A DNA stretch of 7,024 nt from Actinomycetes bacterium (lineage in GTDB: Bacteria > Actinomycetota > Actinomycetes > Actinomycetales > Actinomycetaceae): NCBI GenBank assembly GCA_023420745.1, contig JAEZVQ010000081.1, positions 1-7,024 on the forward strand. The letters are read 5' to 3'. The notes under the pieces are model-generated. The model made no database searches, was not told the origin of the DNA, and saw only the letters and a list, made by a program, of their open reading frames with translations. The stretch's first letter is position 1; each line of letters opens with the position of its first letter. Positions 1 to 6,504 of the stretch are shown piece by piece. The translations under genes were made by a program, and so were the position numbers.

Positions 1-1733
1 CGGGGGAAAATCACCGGGAAATCCTCACCGGGCAACCACACTTCCTCCAGCCGTTTAGCCAGCCCGACCACGGGAACCTCGACACCGATGTCGCGCAGTG
101 CGCTCGCCGCCGCGTTCACCTGCGGAAGACCGCCGTCAACGACGAGAAGATCCGGCGGGTAGGCGAAATGGCGTCGCGGGCGTTCGCTGGCACTGACCTC
201 ACCCGAGGCTAACGACGATGCGGATGACGTCTCAGACGATGTCGACTGGTCGGCATCATCCTCGTCATTTCCGTCAGGGGTGTGGCGAAAACGGCGGGTC
301 AGCACCTCTTTCAACGCCGCCGTGTCGTCGCTTCGCCCGTCCTCATTGGTGCGAATCGTGAAATGCCGGTATTCCGACTTCCGCGGGGCGCCGTCTTCAA
401 ACACCACCATCGACGCGACCTGCTGGCGCCCACCGGTGTGAGAAATATCGAAACATTCGATACGCAGCGGCGACGTGACCAGCCCGAGCGTATCGCGCAG
501 CTCGTCGAGAGCCCGCGCACGCTCAGTGAGATCCGAGGTACGCCGCATCTTGTGAACTCGCATCACCTGCTCGGCATTGTGGCGCACGGTATCGAGCAGC
601 TGGCGTTTTTCTCCTCGCTGCGGGACGCGAATCGTCATGGCTGCGCCTCGCCGCTCGCTCAACCACCGGGTCATCGTGTCGAGGTCGCGTGGCTCGACAG
701 AGACGAGGACGTCGCGGGGGATCGCCTGGGTCGACAGGTGGGTGACGTCGTCGACCGACACCGCGTCCTCGCGCGGGATGTCGGTGTCGTCGCCACCGAG
801 TTCGGCGTAGACCTGCTGCAGCAGTGACGCCATGAGGTCGGCGTCATCCTCACCGTCACCGCGTTCGCTAACCCAGCCGCGCACCCCGCGGATTCGCCCG
901 CCGCGCACGTGAAACACCTGGACCGCGCATTCAAGATCGTCACCGACCAGGGCAAACACGTCGGCGTCTGTTCCGTCGGCGAAGACCACTGCGTTGCGTT
1001 CGAGTACTTTTTCCAACGCCGCGATGTCGTCGCGCAGCCGCGCGGCACGCTCAAAATCGAGCTGCCCAGCCGCTTCGCTCATCTGCGTGCGAAGAGTGCG
1101 CAGGTAGGGACCGACCTTGCCCGACATGAACTGACACAGCTGTTCAGCCATGTCTCGGTGGTCGTCAACACTGATGTGACCGACGCACGGTGCCGCGCAT
1201 TTGTCGATATAGCCAAGGAGGCACGGACGCCCCGACCGTTGAGCGCGACGCAGCACACCGGTAGAACAGGTGCGGATCGGGAACACGCGTTGCAACTGTT
1301 CGACAGTGTCGCGAATCGCCCACACCTGGGAAAACGGGCCAAAATACCGGGTGCCACGTCGTCGCGCCCCGCGCATCACCTGCATTCGGGGGATCTCCTC
1401 CCCCATCGACACCGCGAGATACGGGTAGGACTTGTCGTCCTTGAAACGCACGTTGAAACGCGGATCGTATTCCTTGATCCACGAGTATTCGAGGCTCAGC
1501 GCCTCGACCTCATTAGCCACCACCGTCCACTGCACGCTCGCCGCCGTGAACACCATCTGCTGGGTGCGCGGGTGGAGCCGAGCGGGATCCTGAAAATACG
1601 AGGTGAGGCGGTTGCGTAGATTCTTCGCCTTGCCGACATAAATGACGCGACCGTGTTCGTCTCGAAACCGGTAAACCCCCGGCGCTGTGGGAATCTCGGA
1701 TGTCCGAGGACGGTATTGCGCTGGGTCTGCCAC
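1..1733 (-). CDS. uvrC: UvrABC system protein C (excinuclease subunit C), C terminus cut by window edge
   Basis: Nuclease of nucleotide excision repair: once UvrA/UvrB has marked a lesion, UvrC cuts the damaged strand on both sides. I translated an uninterrupted frame of 577 codons from GTG 1733. An in-frame TAG at 1745-1743 leaves no earlier start, and the N terminus MADPAQYRP fits actinobacterial UvrC. Order of parts: GIY-YIG nuclease for the 3' cut (GVY 19-21, YVG 32-34, NEVEAL 74-79); cysteines C156, C171, C179 and C183, matching the ligand pattern reported for the UvrC [4Fe-4S] cluster; UVR motif that contacts UvrB (about 216-245, LDFERAARLRDDI); RNase H-like domain for the 5' cut, with acidic residues D429 (ECFDISH) and D533 (VVDGG). 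The frame leaves the window after GLAKRLEEVWLPGEDFPVIF, so the last catalytic His region and the C-terminal helix-hairpin-helix domain lie outside. A Ser/Asp-rich linker sits at about 487-521. Divergent from glnA. The identification is secure. Confidence 0.97.
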   Translation of the reverse strand, partial: MADPAQYRPRTSEIPTAPGVYRFRDEHGRVIYVGKAKNLRNRLTSYFQDPARLHPRTQQMVFTAASVQWTVVANEVEALSLEYSWIKEYDPRFNVRFKDDKSYPYLAVSMGEEIPRMQVMRGARRRGTRYFGPFSQVWAIRDTVEQLQRVFPIRTCSTGVLRRAQRSGRPCLLGYIDKCAAPCVGHISVDDHRDMAEQLCQFMSGKVGPYLRTLRTQMSEAAGQLDFERAARLRDDIAALEKVLERNAVVFADGTDADVFALVGDDLECAVQVFHVRGGRIRGVRGWVSERGDGEDDADLMASLLQQVYAELGGDDTDIPREDAVSVDDVTHLSTQAIPRDVLVSVEPRDLDTMTRWLSERRGAAMTIRVPQRGEKRQLLDTVRHNAEQVMRVHKMRRTSDLTERARALDELRDTLGLVTSPLRIECFDISHTGGRQQVASMVVFEDGAPRKSEYRHFTIRTNEDGRSDDTAALKEVLTRRFRHTPDGNDEDDADQSTSSETSSASSLASGEVSASERPRRHFAYPPDLLVVDGGLPQVNAAASALRDIGVEVPVVGLAKRLEEVWLPGEDFPVIFP

Positions 1734-1740
1734 ACATCCA

Positions 1741-1744
1741 TCCT
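1741..1744 (-). promoter_or_regulatory. Ribosome binding site of uvrC (AGGA)
   Basis: On the minus strand AGGA lies 7 nt before the GTG at 1733. It supports that GTG as the uvrC start. The nearby ATG at 1741 is in another frame and does not read UvrC. Confidence 0.6.
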
Positions 1745-1757
1745 ATGAGACTTCGCC

Positions 1758-1775
1758 CGGCGACCAACATCGCCG
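1758..1775. repeat. Inverted repeat CGGCGA-n6-TCGCCG
   Basis: A perfect 6-bp inverted repeat with a 6-nt spacer, read directly from the sequence. It lies between the candidate uvrC -10 and the uvrC start, so it could form a hairpin in the uvrC leader or be a dimeric regulator site. Six-bp arms in GC-rich DNA can arise by chance. Confidence 0.4.
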
Positions 1776-1799
1776 CATGGTAGCTTTTTCCGTGTCGCT

Positions 1800-1836
1800 C
1801 ACACCGGCACAGCGTTTCGCCGCACACCGACACAGC
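1800..1836. repeat. Direct repeat, two 14-nt copies upstream of glnA
   Basis: The copies cacaccGgcacagc (1800-1813) and cacaccAacacagc-like cacaccgacacagc (1823-1836) match at 13 of 14 positions, with starts 23 bp apart, close to two helical turns. The second copy ends 37 bp before the glnA start codon. The arrangement suits tandem binding of a regulator or could be chance. It does not resemble the GlnR or AmtR consensus as I know them. Confidence 0.4.
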
Positions 1837-1858
1837 CCGATCAGGCTACCGGGCGTAG

Positions 1859-1865
1859 AAGGGAG
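1859..1865 (+). promoter_or_regulatory. Ribosome binding site of glnA (AAGGGAG)
   Basis: A purine-rich AAGGGAG lies 8 nt before ATG 1874 and supports that start, which also gives the usual N-terminal length for type I glutamine synthetase. Confidence 0.7.
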
Positions 1866-1873
1866 AGCATCGC

Positions 1874-3301
1874 ATGTTCGAAACCACAGAGGATGTCATC
1901 GCCTACGTTGCCGACAATGACATCGAGTTCATTGACGTGAGATTCTGCGACCTTTTCGGTGTCCAACAGCATTTCTCCATCCCGGCGACGCAACTGGAAT
2001 CGGCACTCACCGATGGGCTGATGTTTGACGGATCTTCCATTCGAGGCTTTTCGGAAATCCACAAGTCCGATATGAAACTCGTCGCCGACCCGTCCACTGC
2101 CTTCGTTGACGCCTTCTGCCTGTTCCCCACTCTGGCGATGAGTTTTTCCATCGTCGACCCCCACACTGGCGAGCCGTTCTCGCGCGATCCTCGCCAAGTG
2201 GCGGCAAAAGCGGAAGCGTACCTGCGTTCCACCGGCATTGCCGACACGTGTTTCGTCGGAGCCGAAGCCGAGTTCTACATCTTCGACGGAGTGAGTTTCC
2301 AAACTCGACCCAATTCGACGTACTTCCACATTGATTCCCAGGAGGGCTACTGGAATTCCGGTCGCCCATCGACTCCGGAATCGCCGAACCTCGGACATTC
2401 CATTCCCGTCAAGGGTGGCTATTTCCCCGTCGCGCCAGTCGACGACTACACCGATATTCGTAACGCCATCGCCCACACGTTGAGCCAGTGTGGTCTCGAG
2501 GTCGAGCGCGGTCACCACGAAGTCGGTTCCGGTGGTCAGCAGGAAATCAACTACCGTTTCAACTCGCTGCTGCGAGCCGCGGACGACATGATGACCTTCA
2601 AGTACGTCGTGCGAAACGCGGTCAATGAGTTCGGGAAAACCGCGACATTCATGCCCAAACCGCTATTTGGCGACAACGGTTCGGGAATGCACTGCCACTT
2701 CTCCCTGTGGAAGGGTGGCGAGCCGCTGTTCTACGACGAGCGCGGCTACGGTGGTCTGTCCGACGTGGCACGCTGGTTCATCGGTGGCTTGCTTCGCCAC
2801 GCGCCAGCACTGCTCGCTTTTACCAACCCGTCAGTCAACTCCTACCGCCGTCTCGTCCCCGGTTTTGAAGCGCCGATCAACCTCGTATATTCGGCTCAAA
2901 ACCGCTCGGCCTGTATTCGCATCCCGGTAACCGGAACCTCGGCGAAAGCCAAGCGCGTGGAGTACCGCGTGCCCGACCCGTCAGCGAACCCCTACCTCGC
3001 CTTCGCCGCCTGCCTGATGGCGGGCATTGATGGCATTCGCCAGCGTATCGAACCGCCGGAGCCGATCGACAAGGATCTCTACGAGCTCCCGCCCGCCGAG
3101 TACGAAACGATTGACAAGCTCCCCACCTCGTTGGAGGAAGCACTCAATGCTTTGCGTGAGGATCAGGAGTTCCTCCTCGACGGCGACGTGTTCACCCAAG
3201 ATCTCATTGACACGTGGATTGAATACAAGGAGACGCGCGAGGTTCAGCCGATGCGTATCCACCCGCACCCCTACGAGTTTGAGCTCTACTTCAACCAGTA
3301 G
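1874..3301 (+). CDS. glnA: Glutamine synthetase, type I (GlnA1-like)
   Basis: Makes glutamine from glutamate, ammonia and ATP in the cytoplasm, the main ammonia-assimilation step. The 475 residues match the usual GSI length (about 470-478), and the enzyme is expected to be a dodecamer. The N-terminal beta-grasp domain is followed by the catalytic domain. Visible signatures: DGSSIRGF (52-59), metal-binding EAEFYIF (131-137), [13 protein letters not shown] (214-226), [12 protein letters not shown] (266-277), [13 protein letters not shown] (318-330) and [12 protein letters not shown] (363-374). Y403 in DLYELPP is at the tyrosine that GlnE adenylylates in the GSI-beta class, so activity is probably controlled by reversible adenylylation, though glnE and glnB are not in this window. 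The start has a good ribosome binding site. The upstream spacer holds a direct repeat that might be a regulatory site. It is a single-gene unit, divergent from uvrC and convergent with ogt 27 bp downstream. No active-site loss is visible. Confidence 0.98.
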   Translation: MFETTEDVIAYVADNDIEFIDVRFCDLFGVQQHFSIPATQLESALTDGLMFDGSSIRGFSEIHKSDMKLVADPSTAFVDAFCLFPTLAMSFSIVDPHTGEPFSRDPRQVAAKAEAYLRSTGIADTCFVGAEAEFYIFDGVSFQTRPNSTYFHIDSQEGYWNSGRPSTPESPNLGHSIPVKGGYFPVAPVDDYTDIRNAIAHTLSQCGLEVERGHHEVGSGGQQEINYRFNSLLRAADDMMTFKYVVRNAVNEFGKTATFMPKPLFGDNGSGMHCHFSLWKGGEPLFYDERGYGGLSDVARWFIGGLLRHAPALLAFTNPSVNSYRRLVPGFEAPINLVYSAQNRSACIRIPVTGTSAKAKRVEYRVPDPSANPYLAFAACLMAGIDGIRQRIEPPEPIDKDLYELPPAEYETIDKLPTSLEEALNALREDQEFLLDGDVFTQDLIDTWIEYKETREVQPMRIHPHPYEFELYFNQ

Positions 3302-3313
3302 CGGCGTGGTACG

Positions 3314-3325
3314 GTCGGCGCCGAC
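3314..3325. terminator. 12-bp perfect palindrome between convergent glnA and ogt; possible weak terminator
   Basis: GTCGGCGCCGAC is self-complementary over all 12 bases and fills nearly half of the 27-bp gap between the two stop codons. As RNA it would give a 4-bp GTCG/CGAC stem with a GCGC loop in either direction. There is no T-run after it on either strand, so a standard intrinsic terminator is not supported. Confidence 0.3.
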
Positions 3326-3328
3326 AAC

Positions 3329-3880
3329 TTAGCGGTCGAAAATCGTTGGGGCGAGGCTTGTTGGCGTGCCGGTGACGTGCGGATCAGCAAGTCCCGACGT
3401 GCGTTCGAGGTCGAGAAGCCACCGTTTGCGCTCAACACCGCCGGCGTAACCTGACAGTCCGCCGGAGGCGAGCACCACCCGGTGACAGGGGATGACAATC
3501 GACAGCGGGTTGTGCGCTACCGCTGTGCCCACAGCGCGCGCGGCACTGGCACGCCCAACCTCCACGGCAATATCGGAGTACGAACGCGTATGGCCGTAAG
3601 GAATGCGGGTGAGGGCACGCCACACGTCGGTGGTGAAACCGTGCTCAGGCAATTCGAGGTCGAGGTCGAAATCAGCGCGCTCCCCCGCGAAATAGGCGTG
3701 GAGCTGATCGGCTGCGCGGATGAAGACCGAGTCAGCGGGCGACACCCACACCCCGAGATTCTCCGGTGCGGGTGGCGGCTGGTGATCGGGAAAATACACA
3801 CCCGAAAGGCGGTCGTCACACGCCGCGAGGCACAGCTCCCCCAGTGGCGTCACCGTCAACGTATGACGTCGGATACTCAC
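3329..3880 (-). CDS. ogt: Methylated-DNA--protein-cysteine S-methyltransferase (O6-alkylguanine-DNA alkyltransferase)
   Basis: Suicide repair protein that transfers the alkyl group from O6-alkylguanine in DNA to its own cysteine. The GTG at 3880 is preferred, giving 183 residues, because AGGAGG lies 9 nt upstream. An ATG at 3967 in the same frame would add 29 residues unlike the family. An N-terminal Ogt-type domain (about 1-80) precedes the alkyltransferase core: helix-turn-helix region with IPYGHTRSY (Y95), recognition helix ASAARAVG with the Arg finger R115, and NPLSIVIPCHRVV with Asn 124 and acceptor Cys 132. A short tail of about 25 residues follows LLDLE. There is no Ada-type zinc domain, so it is a stand-alone repair enzyme and not an Ada regulator. 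It is transcribed divergently from the acyl-CoA synthetase and in the same direction as uvrA and uvrC. The identification is secure; ogt versus adaB/mgt naming is convention. Confidence 0.96.
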   Translation of the reverse strand: MSIRRHTLTVTPLGELCLAACDDRLSGVYFPDHQPPPAPENLGVWVSPADSVFIRAADQLHAYFAGERADFDLDLELPEHGFTTDVWRALTRIPYGHTRSYSDIAVEVGRASAARAVGTAVAHNPLSIVIPCHRVVLASGGLSGYAGGVERKRWLLDLERTSGLADPHVTGTPTSLAPTIFDR

Positions 3881-3889
3881 GGGTTGGAT

Positions 3890-3895
3890 CCTCCT
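3890..3895 (-). promoter_or_regulatory. Ribosome binding site of ogt (AGGAGG)
   Basis: A full consensus AGGAGG on the minus strand lies 9 nt before GTG 3880. It decides the start against the longer in-frame ATG at 3967. Confidence 0.85.
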
Positions 3896-3939
3896 CTCGA
3901 TGTCGCTTGGTCGATTCTTCCACGTCTGCCGCATACACC

Positions 3940-3945
3940 ACTGTA
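3940..3945 (-). promoter_or_regulatory. Possible -10 element of ogt (TACAGT)
   Basis: TACAGT on the minus strand fits the actinobacterial TAnnnT pattern and would give a leader of about 50 nt ahead of the ogt GTG. No clear -35 hexamer lies 16-18 bp upstream, so this is tentative. I could not pick a promoter for the divergent acyl-CoA synthetase gene in the same 101-bp spacer (3881-3981). Confidence 0.25.
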
Positions 3946-3958
3946 TTCGACGCGACCG

Positions 3959-3974
3959 CGCAGGCATGCCAGCG
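3959..3974. repeat. 16-bp imperfect palindrome upstream of the acyl-CoA synthetase gene
   Basis: CGCAGGCATGCCAGCG has a perfect GGCATGCC core (3963-3970) and CGC/GCG outer arms separated by one A:A mismatch, so 7 of 8 base pairs match. It ends 7 nt before ATG 3982, in the place where a Shine-Dalgarno would lie. It could be a repressor operator or a leader hairpin. Chance cannot be excluded. Confidence 0.4.
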
Positions 3975-3981
3975 TAGAACT

Positions 3982-5793
3982 ATGACACGACGACGCTACA
4001 ACCACTCCCAGGTATGGTCGACTCCCGCGAAGTATCACGTCAACTCCGATGAGACGGTATTCACCATGTTTGCCCAGCGAGCGCGCCAACACGGTCGCGA
4101 CACGGTGATGGAGCGTCGCCGTGACGTCGGTGGGTGGATGCGAGTGAACGCGCGAACCCTCCTCGGTGAGATTGACGAAGTTGCTCGCGGTTTGCTCGGT
4201 ATGGGACTGCGCTACGGCGACAAGCTCGCCATTATGTCGGCAACGCGCGTCGAGTGGACTGTCCTCGATATGGCGGCGCTGTCGTTGGGGATTATTGTTG
4301 TCCCCATTTACGAAACGGATTCGCTGAGCCAGATCACACATATCACCCGCTGCACCGAACCGAAACTTGCCGTAGCCGACACGGCGAGTCGCGCCGAGTT
4401 ACTCCAATCCGGTGGTCATTCGACTATCAAACAGGTGCTGTGCTTTGAGTCAGGGGCAATGCGTCGCATTGTCGAAGCCGGTTTTTCCATTGCCGATGCC
4501 ACCCTCGACGCCGCGCGCCGCGAAGTTGACGTGGACTCGGTGGCGACGATCATCTACACCTCGGGGACAACGGGCACGTCCCGAGGGGTTGTCCTCACTC
4601 ACCGCAACTTTGTTGCCACCGTCTACGGTGTGCGCCAACTCGTCCCGCAGATCATCATGAATCCGAAGACGAGGCTGCTCCTCTTCCTTCCCCTCGCACA
4701 TGTGTTGGCTCGGTTTGTCGAGATTGCGGCGTTGACGGGTCGCGCCGTCATCGGTCACTGTCCCGATACCCGCAATCTCCTCAGTGACGTGGAAACTTTC
4801 CAGCCGTCGCTGTTGCTGCTGGTTCCACGGGTGTTGGAAAAGATCTACAACGCGGCGGAGGCGAAGAGCGGAGCCGGTGTTAAGCGGTCGATCTTCCGGT
4901 GGGCGGCACGCAAAGCAATTGAATACTCGCAATCTTTGGAAACGACGCTTGGCCCCAGCGTCAAGCTGCGTCGTGAACACGCGTGGGCGGATCGCCTGGT
5001 ACTCAAGAAGATCCGCAAGGCACTCGGACCGAATATGACGTGGGTGGTTTCCGGTGGGGCGCCGCTGTCACCTGAGCTCGGTCATTTCTTCCGTGGTCTC
5101 GGTCTTCGTATCCTCGAGGGTTGGGGGTTGAGTGAAACAACCGGACCGATGACACTGACGATTCCGGGCCGCGAACGGATAGGTGCTGTTGGTCCCGTCC
5201 TACCCGGCAACGAAATGACGATCTCGTCCGAAGGAGAGATCCTCGTGCGCGGCTCAGCCGTGACCGTCGGGTATTTCCTCGATCCACAAGCCACCGCGGA
5301 GGCGATGGGCGACGGCTGGTTCCACACCGGTGACCTCGGGACGGTGGACAAGGACGGGAACCTATCGGTGACCGGGCGGGTTAAGGATCTCATCGTGACC
5401 GCGGGTGGGAAGAACGTGTCCCCCGCCTCTCTCGAACACCACCTGGTGACACATCCGCTCATCTCACACGTGGTCGTTGTCGGCGATCGCCGTCCCTTCG
5501 TGGGCGCGCTGATCACCCTCGACGACTCGATGCTGCCAACCTGGCTGACCAACCACGGGTTAGAACCGATGGACGTCGCGCATGCCGCTCACCATCCCGC
5601 GGTCATTGCCTCTCTCGATCAGGCGATTGAGCGAACCAACCGCGAAGTGTCACGCGCTGAATCCATCCGAAAGTTCCGCATCATCAACGCGGAGTTCACC
5701 GTCGACAACGGCTACCTCACCCCGTCACTGAAACTCAAGCGGGCGAAGGTGGTCAACGATTTTGCTGACGAAATCGACGCGCTCTACGAGTAG
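3982..5793 (+). CDS. fadD15: Long-chain fatty-acid--CoA ligase, FadD15-like (AMP-forming)
   Basis: Activates long-chain fatty acids in two steps, through an acyl-adenylate, to acyl-CoA for lipid synthesis or breakdown. I choose ATG 3982 (603 residues, close to about 600 for FadD15). The same frame is open back to 3766, but that stretch runs through the start of ogt on the other strand and does not look like the family. No clear Shine-Dalgarno precedes the ATG. ANL-superfamily motifs in order: P-loop YTSGTTGTSRG (192-202), LPLAHVLAR (237-244 region), VSGGAPLSPELGHFFRG (356-372), LEGWGLSETTG (378-388), HTGDLG (448-453), hinge region GRVKDLIVTAGGKNVSP (465-481) and the C-terminal lid LTPSLKLKR with the likely catalytic Lys 584. 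The P-loop usually ends P-K-G; here it ends S-R-G. The gene is convergent with the SDR 9 bp downstream. The family is secure; exact chain-length preference and FadD15 orthology are inferred from remembered similarity. Confidence 0.93.
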   Translation: MTRRRYNHSQVWSTPAKYHVNSDETVFTMFAQRARQHGRDTVMERRRDVGGWMRVNARTLLGEIDEVARGLLGMGLRYGDKLAIMSATRVEWTVLDMAALSLGIIVVPIYETDSLSQITHITRCTEPKLAVADTASRAELLQSGGHSTIKQVLCFESGAMRRIVEAGFSIADATLDAARREVDVDSVATIIYTSGTTGTSRGVVLTHRNFVATVYGVRQLVPQIIMNPKTRLLLFLPLAHVLARFVEIAALTGRAVIGHCPDTRNLLSDVETFQPSLLLLVPRVLEKIYNAAEAKSGAGVKRSIFRWAARKAIEYSQSLETTLGPSVKLRREHAWADRLVLKKIRKALGPNMTWVVSGGAPLSPELGHFFRGLGLRILEGWGLSETTGPMTLTIPGRERIGAVGPVLPGNEMTISSEGEILVRGSAVTVGYFLDPQATAEAMGDGWFHTGDLGTVDKDGNLSVTGRVKDLIVTAGGKNVSPASLEHHLVTHPLISHVVVVGDRRPFVGALITLDDSMLPTWLTNHGLEPMDVAHAAHHPAVIASLDQAIERTNREVSRAESIRKFRIINAEFTVDNGYLTPSLKLKRAKVVNDFADEIDALYE

Positions 5794-5802
5794 TAGCCAC
5801 AC

Positions 5803-6504
5803 CTAACGAGGATCGTCGCTCGAAGGACGAATCGACAACGTTTCGATCACGGCATCATCGCTCATGTCCATGGCGAGGCGCACTGTCTTTGCTACCGACT
5901 CGGCGCGCATATGTTCGCTCGCATCGTAGGCTCGCCCGGCGTCGCGTTGGAGTGCCATCTGCATGTCGGTGTCGACGCGACCAGGGTGAATGGAAATTAC
6001 CGAGATGGTACCGCGTTCTTCTTCACGCAGGGCATCGGTGATGGCACCTATCGCAAACTTTGACGCAGCATAGACCCCACCGCCAGCACCGGAATGGTAG
6101 CCAGCACCGGAGTTGATCGCCACGACCCGTCCGTGCGACGCGCGCAGCAGCGGGAGAACCTCGCGGATGAGATCCGCTTGCGCCACCACGTTCATCGTGA
6201 GCATCCGCATCCATTCCTCGTGCGTGGCGTTACCGATACGGCGGTTGAACGCGATCCCCGCATTGAGGACAAGGCCATCGAGGGTATCGACTGCACGGCA
6301 GGCACGACTCAACGCCTCGGGATCGGTGAGGTCGCACAGGAACGGTTCGGCATGGGGATAGAGCGCGACTGCTTCCTCTACAGTCTCGGGCGTGCGACCG
6401 CCGATGAGCAGGTGGGTATCCGAAGCGAGTTCCTGGCAAATGGCACGCCCGATCCCACGTGTGCCGCCGGTGACGAGAATACGGCGTGGCAGGGTGTGCC
6501 CCAT
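5803..6504 (-). CDS. Short-chain dehydrogenase/reductase (SDR), substrate unknown
   Basis: Classical SDR oxidoreductase of 233 residues forming a single Rossmann fold; no signal peptide or membrane segment is seen. The cofactor motif TGGTRGIG is at 12-19, and an Arg in GGR (35-37) at the end of the second strand favours NADP(H). The LNAG motif is at 80-83. The catalytic set is Asn 105 (MNVV), Ser 132 (NSGAG), Tyr 145 and Lys 149 (YAASK), followed by HPGRVDTDM (173-181). All key residues are present, so it should be active. The ATG at 6504 overlaps the uvrA stop as TGATG, and AAAGGA lies 6 nt before it, so it is probably translated with or after uvrA from the same transcript. The physiological substrate cannot be told from sequence. 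A link to repair is suggested only by position. Confidence 0.93.
   Translation of the reverse strand: MGHTLPRRILVTGGTRGIGRAICQELASDTHLLIGGRTPETVEEAVALYPHAEPFLCDLTDPEALSRACRAVDTLDGLVLNAGIAFNRRIGNATHEEWMRMLTMNVVAQADLIREVLPLLRASHGRVVAINSGAGYHSGAGGGVYAASKFAIGAITDALREEERGTISVISIHPGRVDTDMQMALQRDAGRAYDASEHMRAESVAKTVRLAMDMSDDAVIETLSIRPSSDDPR

Larger units (their letters stand above)
1734..1873. promoter_or_regulatory. Divergent uvrC/glnA intergenic region
   Basis: This 140-bp spacer must hold the promoters of both uvrC (leftward) and glnA (rightward). Possible -10 elements of the TAnnnT type are TACCAT on the minus strand (1782-1777) for uvrC and TAGCTT on the plus strand (1781-1786) for glnA. They overlap back to back, so the two promoters could compete. 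Neither has a convincing -35 hexamer at 16-18 bp, so both are weak calls. The spacer also contains an inverted repeat (1758-1775) and a direct repeat (1800-1836). I see no LexA-type SOS box. Confidence 0.35.

Noticed and set aside
909..1619. 236-codon plus-strand open frame opposite uvrC
   Set aside because: Antisense shadow of a clearly conserved uvrC frame in GC-rich DNA; no family features and no ribosome site.
1496..1741. ATG-started minus-strand frame at the uvrC start
   Set aside because: It is one frame off. The UvrC protein reads from GTG 1733; the ATG frame gives unrelated residues.
1876..1881. GTTCGA half-site resembling an actinobacterial SOS (LexA) box
   Set aside because: The partner TCGAAC is absent at the required 4-nt spacing, and the site lies inside the first codons of glnA.
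1841..2518. 225-codon minus-strand open frame opposite the 5' half of glnA
   Set aside because: Antisense shadow of glnA; its translation shows no domain that I recognise.
3881..3967. 29-residue N-terminal extension of ogt from ATG 3967
   Set aside because: AGGAGG sits 9 nt before GTG 3880, and the extension has no resemblance to Ogt N termini.
3766..3981. 72-residue N-terminal extension of the acyl-CoA synthetase
   Set aside because: It overlaps the 5' end of ogt on the opposite strand, has no ribosome site, and would make the protein much longer than the roughly 600-residue family norm.
5813..5832. TCGTC/GACGA hairpin near the fadD-SDR convergent junction as a terminator
   Set aside because: Only a 5-bp stem with no T-run, and it lies in SDR coding sequence.
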